Positions 17,230 through 25,855 of a stretch of 64,000 nucleotides of DNA are shown here, in pieces (the stretch's first letter is position 1; each line of letters begins with the position of its first letter). The translations under genes were made by a program, and so were the position numbers. The stretch covers positions 6,933,719-6,997,718 of the forward strand of contig CP036526.1 in assembly GCA_007741555.1 (NCBI GenBank), written 5' to 3'. This DNA comes from Stieleria marina (lineage in GTDB: Bacteria; Planctomycetota; Planctomycetia; Pirellulales; Pirellulaceae). Below the pieces are notes generated by a model, which made no database searches, was not told the DNA's origin, and saw only the letters and a list, made by a program, of their open reading frames with translations.

Positions 17230-20200
17230 CTAGTTGCAGGTCGTGCAACCAGCACCGGTAGCCATAGGGGCTGACTCGATAACTGCACCACCGCTGATGA
17301 CGCCACTTCCGTAGCTGCCACCGTCGATGATTGTTCCACTGTTGTAGCTGCCACCGTCCATGATCACTTCTCCACCGTAGCTTGCACCGCTGTCCATGAC
17401 AGCAGGAGCAGCCGAAGCAGCAGGAGCGTTGTAGACAGGAACACTTACAGTCGTAGGAACTTGCTTGCAAGTTTGAACTTGAACTGCACGCATGGTCGTA
17501 ACAGGAACGCGAACCTGGAAAGTTTCAGGAACTTGCTCAGTGACGTTGTTGTAAACAGTCACATTGTAGTTACGAGTACGTGTTTGTGGCACGTTCACGG
17601 TGTAGTTGACCTGACGACTACGCTGCTGCGATTCCATACGGGTCTTCTGGACCTGACGGGTGCGAGTTTGCGTGGTCATCGTCGTTTGAGGAACCATACG
17701 AGTACGAGTTTCCATGCGAGTTTTCGTCACAGGAACCATACGAGTCTTGGTCTCAGTTGTCATTGTAGTGACAGGAACCATACGAGTTTTCGTTTCGTTG
17801 CGGTACTTAGTAACGCTACGAGTACGTTGCTCTTGACGGGTCTTTGTCACAGGAACCATACGAGTCTTGGTTTCGGTTGTCATTTCCGTGTAAGGAACTT
17901 CGCGGGTGCGAGTTTCTTGACGGGTCTTGGTGACAGGAACCATACGAGTCTTCGTTTGGGTAGTCATCGTAGTGACAGGAACTTCGCGGGTGCGAGTTTC
18001 TTGACGTGTACGCTGAACAGGAACCATACGAGTCTTCGTTTGAGTCGTCATCGTCGTGACAGGAACTTCGCGGGTGCGAGTTTCTGTACGAGTCTTCTGA
18101 ACAGGAACCATACGAGTCTTCGTTTGGGTCGTCATCGTCGTAACAGGAACTTCGCGGGTGCGAGTTTCCATACGAGTCTTCTGAACCTGACGAGTACGAG
18201 TCTGGGTTGTCATCGTGGTCACAGGAACTTCGCGGGTGCGAGTTTCCATGCGAGTCTTAGTGACTGGAACCATACGAGTCTTCGTTTGGGTTGTCATCGT
18301 GGTCACAGGAACTTCGCGGGTGCGAGTTTCCATGCGAGTCTTGGTGACTGGAACCATACGAGTCTTCGTTTGAGCTTGGTAGCTAGTAACGTTGCGAGTA
18401 CGGGTTTCCATACGCGTTTTCGTTACAGGAACCATACGAGTACGAGTCTCGTTACGTTGCTTGGTTACGCTAACCATGCGAGTACGAGTTTCGGTACGAG
18501 TACGTGTGACAGGAACCATACGCGTTTGCGTTTGGCAAGTCATACGAGTCGTCGTGTACGAGTAAGGAACTTGGCTAGATTGTTGCTGATACGAGGTAAC
18601 AGGAACTTGCTTCGTCACAACGTTAGGAACGTAGACGCGACGGTATGAAGTCGTAGGACCACAAGCCGATCCGCCAGCGTAGCTTCCGCCACCGACGATG
18701 CCGCTAGCGTAGCTTCCGCCAGCAACAGCAACCGATCCGCCAGAAGCACAGCCACCACAGCCGTTGTCACATCCGCCACAAGCAGGTGCTGCTGGAGCAC
18801 ATCCGCCACAGCTTCCGCAACCGCCACAAGCAGGTGCTGGAGCACATGCACCGCAACCGCCACAGTCTGATCCGCCGCAACCGCCTGCTGCACCACCGCT
18901 TACGACGGCACCGCCAGCACCAGCTGCGTAGCTTGCGCCACCGCTAGTGACAGCTTGCAACTGGTAGCTACCAAGGTCTTGAGTTACGTTGCGAGTTGTC
19001 GTCACAGGAACGCACTTGCTGACCGTACGGTAAGCCGTTTTAGTTTCCTGAACAGGAACTTGAACTTGGTAGCTCTGTGAAACTTGCTCAGTGTAAGGAA
19101 CGCTGACGGTGTAGTTCTGAGCGACTTGCTCAGTGTAAGGAACCGTAACGCTGTAGCTTTGCTGAGTTTGCTCGGTGTAAGGAACAGCAACTTGATAGCT
19201 TTGCTGAGTCGTTACAGGAACTTGCTCGGTGTAGCTTTGAGCAACTTGCTCAGTGTAAGGAACCGAAACTTGGTACGACTGAGTCGTTGTCGAAGTAACA
19301 GGAACCTGAACGGTGTAGCTTTGCTCAACGTTCTCAGTGTAAGGAACCGAAACTTGGTACTGCTGAGTCGTAGTCGACTGAACAGGAACCTGAACGGTGT
19401 ACTCTTGAGTGTCGGTGTAAGGAACCGAAACTTGGTACTGCTGAGTTGATGTCGATGTGACAGGAACTTGGACAGTGTAGCTTTGCTCAACGTTTTCGGT
19501 GTAAGGAACCGAAACGGTGTACTGCTCAGTGCGAGTCGACTGAACTGGAACCTGAACCGTGTAGCTTTGCTCAACGTTTTCGGTGTAAGGAACCGAAACG
19601 GTGTACTGCTGAGTTGATGTCGATGTGACAGGAACTTGGACAGTGTAGCTTTGCTCAACGTTCTCGGTGTAAGGAACCGAAACGGTGTACTGCTCGGTGC
19701 GGGTCTTCTGAACTGGCACTTGAACAGTGTAGCTTTGGGCTACTTGCTCAGTGTAAGGAACCGACACGGTGTAAGCTTGTTCTTCGGTGTAAGGAACGCT
19801 TACTGTGTAGTTCTGAGCGACTTGCGAAGTCTGTGGCACCTGAACGGTGTAAGACTGTGCAACTTGCTCAGTGTAAGGGACCGATACCTGGTACGACTGT
19901 TGTACTTGAGTCGTTACAGGTACTTGTACCGTGTAGCTCTCAGTATCAGTGTAAGGAACGGCAACTTGCACGGTGTAGTTCTCAGTGCGTGTTTGCTGCT
20001 GAGGAACGTTCACTGTGTAAGTCTGCTGACGTGTTTGCACCGATGCAACACGCTTTGTGACTGAACGCATACGAGTTTGCGTTTGGCACTGGTAGCTCGT
20101 TTGAGGCACCATCTTTGTTTCAGTCACGTACTGTGAACGCATCACAGTTTGTGTCTGATAAGATACGCCACAAGCACCGCCTGTACCGTATGAAACTGCT

Positions 20201-20376
20201 GAGCCGGCATCATAGCTGCCTGCTCCGCTACCGTAGACGACGCTACCGCCATCTGCTGACGAACATCCGGTGCCGCTATCGCAGCCTCCGCATGAACCAC
20301 ATTGGGCTTGCGCTGCTGTCGCGAATACGAACGCGGCAGTCAAAGCAAAGAAATTCTTAAGCATGTGTGCTTTCAT
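17230..20376 (-). CDS. YTV-repeat cell-wall protein, Cys-rich
   Basis: The ATG at 20374-20376 has GGAGGG 8-13 bases upstream and opens a signal peptide ending ATAAQAQ, giving 1048 residues; the open frame reaches 20451 but its extra residues are not signal-like. After a Cys-rich N-terminus (CGSCGGCDSGTGC) come many copies of a 28-residue unit built on YTVSVPYTENVEQSYTVQVP. A central Gly/Ala/Cys block (DNA ~18720-18900) has about 12 cysteines in GGC steps. The second half repeats TKTRMVPVTKTRMETRTREV, also about 28 residues but strongly basic. The end is Gly/Ser-rich with a CTTC motif. YTV repeats (Pfam YTV) are known from Rhodopirellula proteins associated with the cell wall. The cysteine clusters suggest disulfide-crosslinked wall polymer. 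It is monocistronic with its own terminator. No enzymatic domain is present. Confidence 0.92.
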   Translation of the reverse strand: MKAHMLKNFFALTAAFVFATAAQAQCGSCGGCDSGTGCSSADGGSVVYGSGAGSYDAGSAVSYGTGGACGVSYQTQTVMRSQYVTETKMVPQTSYQCQTQTRMRSVTKRVASVQTRQQTYTVNVPQQQTRTENYTVQVAVPYTDTESYTVQVPVTTQVQQSYQVSVPYTEQVAQSYTVQVPQTSQVAQNYTVSVPYTEEQAYTVSVPYTEQVAQSYTVQVPVQKTRTEQYTVSVPYTENVEQSYTVQVPVTSTSTQQYTVSVPYTENVEQSYTVQVPVQSTRTEQYTVSVPYTENVEQSYTVQVPVTSTSTQQYQVSVPYTDTQEYTVQVPVQSTTTQQYQVSVPYTENVEQSYTVQVPVTSTTTQSYQVSVPYTEQVAQSYTEQVPVTTQQSYQVAVPYTEQTQQSYSVTVPYTEQVAQNYTVSVPYTEQVSQSYQVQVPVQETKTAYRTVSKCVPVTTTRNVTQDLGSYQLQAVTSGGASYAAGAGGAVVSGGAAGGCGGSDCGGCGACAPAPACGGCGSCGGCAPAAPACGGCDNGCGGCASGGSVAVAGGSYASGIVGGGSYAGGSACGPTTSYRRVYVPNVVTKQVPVTSYQQQSSQVPYSYTTTRMTCQTQTRMVPVTRTRTETRTRMVSVTKQRNETRTRMVPVTKTRMETRTRNVTSYQAQTKTRMVPVTKTRMETRTREVPVTTMTTQTKTRMVPVTKTRMETRTREVPVTTMTTQTRTRQVQKTRMETRTREVPVTTMTTQTKTRMVPVQKTRTETRTREVPVTTMTTQTKTRMVPVQRTRQETRTREVPVTTMTTQTKTRMVPVTKTRQETRTREVPYTEMTTETKTRMVPVTKTRQEQRTRSVTKYRNETKTRMVPVTTMTTETKTRMVPVTKTRMETRTRMVPQTTMTTQTRTRQVQKTRMESQQRSRQVNYTVNVPQTRTRNYNVTVYNNVTEQVPETFQVRVPVTTMRAVQVQTCKQVPTTVSVPVYNAPAASAAPAVMDSGASYGGEVIMDGGSYNSGTIIDGGSYGSGVISGGAVIESAPMATGAGCTTCN
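17630..18545 (-). repeat. tandem coding repeats, basic half of the YTV protein
   Basis: About eleven near-identical units of ~84 bp encode the basic variant (KTRMVPVTKTRMETRTR). Several adjacent units are almost identical at DNA level, for example around 17930-18130. That is a substrate for slippage or recombination. Boundaries are approximate. Confidence 0.75.
19050..20010 (-). repeat. tandem coding repeats, acidic/neutral half of the YTV protein
   Basis: Units of ~84 bp (28 codons), with some shorter half-units, encode VPYTE and YTVQVPV alternations. The period equals that of the basic half, although residue composition differs. Boundaries are approximate. Confidence 0.75.
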
Positions 20377-21718
20377 CAAGGAAACCCTCCAAAACGTCTC
20401 ACAGCCTGTGAGCAACAAGTAGAAATACGAGGAAGTGTAACGGCTGCGCAATATGGGCTAACAAGCCCTGCGAGCAAGAATCTAGACTGGTGAGACTGAG
20501 TGTCAATGATTCAGCTCCGGCAATCTGGGATAAAAAGGCGAATTCAACTGGTGGAAACGGCTCGACCGATGTCGGACTCTGTGCCATGCCAACTGGACCA
20601 ATCCCTACCTTGCCCATTCACCGCAAACCATCCGTTCACTAGCGGTCGACAGGGAGCACATGAACACCCTTAGGGTACCCTGCGCACGATTCGCTCACTT
20701 TGTAGTGCGGTTTTGGGAGCCTTTCTTCCCAGTACTTTGGTCCCAACGGATATTTCAGCCCAATTTTCTCCGATCTGACTTTTCGCGCTCTCAGGGCAGC
20801 GGGTTCGGCCAACCCCTGCCGACTTGAACATCCCAAGTCACGACCGCACTGATGACCAGAACAGAGTCAAAGAAACCCTTGCAGGCGCCCCACCCCGAGC
20901 GCCCCCCTAAACCACCAGTTTGATCTGGCATCTTGATGCTGGGCGATTCACCTTCCCCCTTAGGTGAGACTGAGAGTCTTTCGATCGGCTCCAGCGCTCG
21001 ACTGTCGACCGAGCGCGGTCCCACGTTGCCCGCCTTCGGAGTCATGGATCGGTGAATCGCCTGTCGCCGCGATGTGAGTCGTTCGACACGAGGGATGGCG
21101 TTTGCACCCGTTCTCAATGACCAGCCATCAACACCGGAACGGAATCCGATGCCGTCGGGCGACCACAGCAACTCATCATCCGCCACTAATGAGGCCCTAC
21201 TGTCAGTTCAGCCGACTTTGCGGCGAGGCACGCCGATCGACTCGGTCGGCCAGACCAGAAGTCAGGCAGCGGCAAGCTGCCTGATGACACAGAGCTGTCG
21301 CCGAAAGAATCCGATCGAGTGACAGCGCGGGATGCTTCGAGCGAGAAAGTTGCCGCCAAGTCAAAAGCAGACAGGATTTCTGAATCGATCAAACCGATAG
21401 GCAATCGAATAGCAAGAAAGATCACGAAACGGACCAAAACATGACTGTCAGCGATAGCTTACTTGCACCTATTATGCCCACTGTTGGTTTTGAAAAGCTT
21501 GCTTCTCATGGAAGGGCAAACGCATGCTTCATTTTTCGGTGGCATAGACCCCGCCGCAAACTGAGCCATCCTGTACCAAAATAGCAAACTCAACTGTCAA
21601 AGGATTTGTCGAATCGCACTGCGAAGGACACGGTCGCGATTAAAAACGCGATTGCCTTTACGAGAGGTTGCGACGATAATTCTTTGAACAGAACGAAATC
21701 GACGACGGGAGCAGATCG
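20377..21718. other. 1.3 kb gene-poor region
   Basis: No open frame here has plausible composition, a convincing start or family resemblance; the longest (20791-21186 minus) is rich in Arg/Ser/Gly and overlaps frames on the other strand. A perfect 9-bp hairpin (TCAGGCAGC at 21262-21270 with 21276-21284) is not followed by a T run. The left end must contain the YTV promoter and leader, and the right end the promoter of the receiver-protein gene. It could hold an unrecognised structured RNA or decayed genes, but I cannot show either. Confidence 0.45.
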
Positions 21719-23509
21719 ATGAATCGATCAACGCCGACTAGTGAAAACGTCGAAAAACCGCGTAAACTGATTTGCGTTGGTGATCCGCTTTCGTTGCCGA
21801 CCGACGTCGACACCAGCGAAATGGTCGTCATCAATACGGCCGCGGCTGTCTTGGACGAACTGAACGAGCCAGCGATCGAGGGCGTCTGGATTGCCAGAAA
21901 CCACCTTCCGCAGCTGAGCGAGCTTCGCGGTGTTTGCCAGAGCGGGCTGATGCTGCGTGACATGCCCGAAGGCGTCGCGCTGCTGGACTGTGACATTCGC
22001 GTCCTGTGGGCCAACCGCCGACTTCGGCAGTGGGCCAACCGACCTGACGAAGCGCCGGTCGGTATGACGCTGTATGAACTGTTAGACAATCCGGAAATCA
22101 TGGGCCCCGATTTCTGTCCGTTCCACACGGCATTGGCAACCGGCGACGAAAGCACCAGCACTCTCTGCAGTGGAAACAATCAGTACTTCCAAGTCCATGC
22201 AGCTCCGATTGTTCATGAAGACCACACGCGTCAACTGATTGTCACGGTCAGTGATATCAGCGAAGAAATCTTGCAACAGCAAAAGCTGGCGGCCATTCAT
22301 CAAGCAGGCCGTGAGTTGGCCGATCTTCGTCCATCAGAAATCTTCATGATGGAAGTCGACCAACGAATCGATCTGCTCAAAGAAAATATCCGTCACTATC
22401 TGAGTGACCTGCTGAATTTTGAAGTGATCGAAATTCGTTTGCTCGAGCACACCACCGGGAACTTGGTTCCGCTATTGAGCGTTGGCATCGACCAAGAAGC
22501 CGCCGACCGCCAGCTGTACGCGCACCCGCAAGGCAACGGAGTGACCGGCTACGCTGCGGCCAGTGGCGTCAGCTACATCTGTCACGATGTGGTCAATGAC
22601 CCGCTGTTCATTCCCGGCGTGGCGAACTCGCGTTCTTCGCTGACGGTGCCGCTGATCCTGCACGACCAAGTTCTGGGCACAATCAATGTCGAAAGCCCGC
22701 AGCCGGCTGCGTTTGGCGACAGCGATTTACAGTTTCTAGAAATTTTTGCTCGCGACATTGCATTTGCACTGAACACGCTGGAGCTGCTCAACGCACAGAA
22801 AGCCAATACTTCGCAGCAAAGCTGTGATGCAATTCACAGTGCCGTCGCGATGCCAGTGGACGAAATCCTTAACGACGCTGTGAACGTCATGGAGGAATAC
22901 ATTGGGCACAGCAGTGACGCGACCGACCGCATTCGACGCATTCTGCAGAACGCCCGCGACATCAAACGGACCATTCAGCAGATTGGTCAGAAAATGACTC
23001 CGTTGGAAGCAGTGCCCGTCGGCATTGTTTCGATGCAGCAACAGCAGCTGATCGGAAAACGCATCTTGGTCGTCGATGACGATGACCAAGTTCGCGAAGA
23101 CGCCCACCAGTTACTGGAGCGTTATGGCTGTGTCGTCGAAACCGCTCACCGTGGCGACGAGGCAGTGCTGATGGTTCGCAGCGACGATGACACTCAAAGC
23201 TACGATGTGATCATCAGCGACATCAAACTGCCCGACTACAGTGGCTACCAACTAATGCTCCGATTGGGCGAGATCATGGACCAAGTGCCGATGGTGCTGA
23301 TGAAAGGCTTTGGGTACGACCCAGGTCATTCGCTGGTCAAGGCACGGCAGAATGGCTTGCCATCCTGGGCCCAACTGGCCAAACCGTTTCGGCTGGACCA
23401 ATTGATCGACGTCGTCAACAAAATGGTCGAGTCACACCAGGATGCGCCGCCAAAGTTGCTGAGCGAAGAAGAACGCAAAGCAAAAGCCGCCGCGACGCCG
23501 GAATCTTAA
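21719..23509 (+). CDS. PAS-GAF-receiver signalling protein lacking a kinase domain
   Basis: This 596-residue cytoplasmic protein has an ATG preceded by GGGAG at 8 bases. Residues ~1-75 are an N-terminal region (KLICVGDPLSLPTDVDTSEM). Residues ~80-185 form a PAS domain (MPEGVALLDCDIRVLWANRR ... IVTVSDISEE). Residues ~205-355 form a GAF domain (EVIEIRLLEHTTGNLVPLLS, NGVTGYAAASGVSYICHDV, TINVESPQPAAF). Residues ~370-440 form a helical linker resembling a degenerate dimerisation helix pair (RIRRILQNARDIKRTIQQIG), but no His box or ATPase domain follows. Residues ~445-575 are a receiver: RILVVDDDDQ acidic pocket, phospho-Asp in VIISDIKLPDYSGY, and Lys in AKPF. The usual Thr/Ser switch site is replaced by VLMKGFGYDP. 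It probably integrates a small-molecule or redox signal with phosphorylation from another kinase; the partners are unknown. Confidence 0.87.
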   Translation: MNRSTPTSENVEKPRKLICVGDPLSLPTDVDTSEMVVINTAAAVLDELNEPAIEGVWIARNHLPQLSELRGVCQSGLMLRDMPEGVALLDCDIRVLWANRRLRQWANRPDEAPVGMTLYELLDNPEIMGPDFCPFHTALATGDESTSTLCSGNNQYFQVHAAPIVHEDHTRQLIVTVSDISEEILQQQKLAAIHQAGRELADLRPSEIFMMEVDQRIDLLKENIRHYLSDLLNFEVIEIRLLEHTTGNLVPLLSVGIDQEAADRQLYAHPQGNGVTGYAAASGVSYICHDVVNDPLFIPGVANSRSSLTVPLILHDQVLGTINVESPQPAAFGDSDLQFLEIFARDIAFALNTLELLNAQKANTSQQSCDAIHSAVAMPVDEILNDAVNVMEEYIGHSSDATDRIRRILQNARDIKRTIQQIGQKMTPLEAVPVGIVSMQQQQLIGKRILVVDDDDQVREDAHQLLERYGCVVETAHRGDEAVLMVRSDDDTQSYDVIISDIKLPDYSGYQLMLRLGEIMDQVPMVLMKGFGYDPGHSLVKARQNGLPSWAQLAKPFRLDQLIDVVNKMVESHQDAPPKLLSEEERKAKAAATPES

Positions 23510-23665
23510 AACCGCCGCCGCTTGCAAGGCCACCAAAGTTGCCGCTACCAAGCAACTTTTCTCCAGCGGACCTTTTTCTTGAATGCCGCATTCTTAACGA
23601 AGTGCCGCTTTTTTGAACGCCGCAGAGCCTTCAGATGCTCCACGTTTTCAAAATGCTCTGCTGCC

Positions 23666-24118
23666 CTAAGACGCTTGGGGCTGGTCGTCTTCCATGCTCT
23701 GAATGTAGCTGCGCAGGCGATCCAATTCGTCTTCGGTGCCTTTGAGCCGCAGCATGTTTTCGACGCGTTTGAGCAACTCGACCTTATTGACCGGCTTACT
23801 CAAGAAATCGTCGGTCCCCGCTTCGACAGCGCGTTCGATGTCGCCCAATTCGCTTAGCGCGGTCACCATCAGCACCATGATGCGCCGCGATTGCTCGCCT
23901 TCTTTGATCTGTTTACAGACCTCGAATCCGCTTAACCGGGGCATCATCACATCCAGCAACACCAAGTCGGGATGGAAACTGGCGATCTTATCCAGCGTGT
24001 CCTGACCGTCGACGGACGTTTCGATTTCGCAGTCGACGCTCACCAAGTACGCCTCCAGCAATTCGCGGTTCGCGTCGTTGTCATCGGCAATCAAAATTCG
24101 ATGCTTTTCGTCGGCCAT
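23666..24118 (-). CDS. CheY-like response regulator with C-terminal coiled-coil tail
   Basis: This is a 150-residue single receiver. The acidic pair is in ILIADDNDANRELLEAYL, the phospho-Asp in PDLVLLDVMMPRLSGFEV, the switch Thr in VLMVTALSE and the Lys in DFLSKPVNKVELL. A short helical tail (TEDELDRLRSYIQSMEDD) replaces an output domain, so it acts by protein-protein contact or relays phosphate. I use the ATG at 24116-24118; the preceding TTG would add one residue. It lies 68 bp downstream of glyA in the same orientation and is convergent with the PAS-GAF-receiver gene, whose unpaired receiver might share the same kinase. No cognate histidine kinase is adjacent. Confidence 0.88.
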   Translation of the reverse strand: MADEKHRILIADDNDANRELLEAYLVSVDCEIETSVDGQDTLDKIASFHPDLVLLDVMMPRLSGFEVCKQIKEGEQSRRIMVLMVTALSELGDIERAVEAGTDDFLSKPVNKVELLKRVENMLRLKGTEDELDRLRSYIQSMEDDQPQAS

Positions 24119-24186
24119 CAAACTGCTTTGTAGGACTGGAAGTCGGATAAGGGGAGAATCAAAAAGTCAGATACTAGACGACTGCG

Positions 24187-25437
24187 TTAACAGTCGCGAT
24201 CAGCTGGAACCGGGAAGCTTTCGCAAAGCGTTTTCACTTCACCGCGAATCGATTCCAAAGTCTTTTCATCGTCTGCGTTGGTGAGTGCTTGGTGAATCCA
24301 TTTGCCAACCTGTTTTAGCTCGTCTGTGCCCATTCCGCGTGTGGTCAACGCAGGTGTTCCGATTCGGATGCCCGATGGATCCATGGGTTTGCGAGTATCA
24401 AATGGGATCATGTTCATGTTGACGGTGATGCCACAATGATCCAGAGTCGCTTCGGCCTTTTTACCGCCCATGCCAACCGATGACACATCCACCAACATCA
24501 AGTGATTGTCGGTGCCGCCACTGACCAAAGGCAATCCACACTCCAGCAGTGTTTCCGCGAGAGCTTTTGCGTTGTCGACAACAGCCTGACCGTACGATTT
24601 GTAGTCAGGCCTGAGAGCTTCAGCAAAACACACCGCTTTGGCAGCGACGATGTGCATCAAAGGGCCACCTTGCGTACCGGGAAAAACACTGCGGTTAACG
24701 CCTTTGAGATGCTCTTCTTTGCACATGACCAGACCACTGCGAGGACCACGCAGGGTTTTGTGGGTCGTCGTGGTGACAAAATCTGCGTGTGGGACGGGGC
24801 TGTTGTGAATCCCAGCGGCAACCAACCCCGCGTAGTGAGCCATGTCGACCATCAGCAGAGCACCGACTTCGTTTGCGATTTCGGCAAACTTATCGTGAGG
24901 AATCTCGCGGGGATACGCACTGGCACCAGCGACGATCAGTTTTGGCTTGTGCTCGCGAGCCAGTTTGGCGATTTGGTCGAAATCCAGTCGGTGCGTTTCT
25001 TTGTCCACGCCGTAGCTGAGAAAGTTGTAAAGCTTTCCGCTGATGTTGAGCTTCATGCCGTGAGTCAGGTGCCCGCCTTGAGCCAAGTCCAGCCCCAACA
25101 CGGTGTCACCCGGATTCAGGCAGGTCAGGTAGACAGCCATATTGGCTTGCGAACCACTGTGCGGCTGCACGTTGGCAGCTTCGGCACCGAACAGCTCTTT
25201 GGCTCGATCGATCGCCAATTGCTCGACCACGTCGACATGTTCGCAACCGCCGTAGTAACGTCGCCCTGGATATCCCTCGGCGTATTTGTTGGTTAGCACG
25301 CTACCGGCGGCTTCCATGATCGCGCGGCTGGTGTAGTTCTCACTTGCGATCAACTCCAAACCATCTCTCTGGCGAATCGCTTCGGCTTCCATTGCGGCCC
25401 AAACATCGGGATCTTGCTTACTGAGAACGTTCATCAT
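24187..25437 (-). CDS. glyA: serine hydroxymethyltransferase
   Basis: This is a 416-residue PLP enzyme of normal family length that interconverts serine and glycine while charging tetrahydrofolate with a one-carbon unit. Diagnostic segments are [12 protein letters not shown] near the N-terminus, [34 protein letters not shown], the folate/PLP region [13 protein letters not shown], and the PLP lysine in [15 protein letters not shown]. The C-terminus has [13 protein letters not shown]. Two consecutive ATG codons occur at the start (25437 and 25434), and either may be used. The folate gene folC lies in the same window at 48964 but is not linked. A CheY-like gene follows 68 bp downstream on the same strand. 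Confidence 0.97.
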   Translation of the reverse strand: MMNVLSKQDPDVWAAMEAEAIRQRDGLELIASENYTSRAIMEAAGSVLTNKYAEGYPGRRYYGGCEHVDVVEQLAIDRAKELFGAEAANVQPHSGSQANMAVYLTCLNPGDTVLGLDLAQGGHLTHGMKLNISGKLYNFLSYGVDKETHRLDFDQIAKLAREHKPKLIVAGASAYPREIPHDKFAEIANEVGALLMVDMAHYAGLVAAGIHNSPVPHADFVTTTTHKTLRGPRSGLVMCKEEHLKGVNRSVFPGTQGGPLMHIVAAKAVCFAEALRPDYKSYGQAVVDNAKALAETLLECGLPLVSGGTDNHLMLVDVSSVGMGGKKAEATLDHCGITVNMNMIPFDTRKPMDPSGIRIGTPALTTRGMGTDELKQVGKWIHQALTNADDEKTLESIRGEVKTLCESFPVPADRDC

Positions 25438-25855
25438 CGCGGAGTGTCTTGTTCAAAAGAGTTGATTGACGGCAATATTTGTACGCTGGCGTTTACCAAC
25501 GCTCGATCCGGTTTCCCAAACCGCTGGAGAGGGACAAATTGTCGGCGTCATCGTAAAAGACGTCAATCCGATCAAATTCCTCTCATCCGGACCCAAACCG
25601 GCGAATGCGTCGGCTGCAAAACCGGAATGTCGGACAACTATTTGGTTCTGGGGAACTTTTTCGGATAAAACAGTATTAAGGACATGCGGTCTCCTTTCCG
25701 CGAGTTTTTGTCTCAAAGCTAGGCCAGCCAGTGCGGAGCGAGCCCAGCAAATTAGGCTGTTTTCTGCCTCAGCGCCCCAACGATCGTTCACGTGGTGGTG
25801 ACTGTAACCTACCTTTCAAAGGATCACCCTCCTTTTTGTTAACCGAGTGTTCGGA
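25438..25855. other. divergent intergenic region
   Basis: These 418 bases lie between the leftward glyA and the rightward metalloprotease gene and should carry both promoters. The only longer frames (25453-25791 minus, 25466-25801 plus) overlap each other and have non-protein-like composition. I see no riboswitch I can name, although the glyA leader would be the natural place for one. Confidence 0.5.

Noticed and set aside
17461-18648. 395-residue plus-strand frame rich in Asn, His, Thr and Leu
   Set aside because: It is an antisense shadow of the YTV repeats; its periodicity mirrors the 28-codon units and it has no ribosome site.
19050-20010. CRISPR-like regular spacing of repeats
   Set aside because: The repeats are in frame, encode a continuous protein and lack unique spacers.
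20791-21186. 131-residue frame in the gene-poor region
   Set aside because: Composition is not protein-like, no ribosome site, and overlapping frames exist on the other strand.
25453-25801. Overlapping frames between glyA and the metalloprotease gene
   Set aside because: Mutually antisense, no start signal, composition not protein-like.
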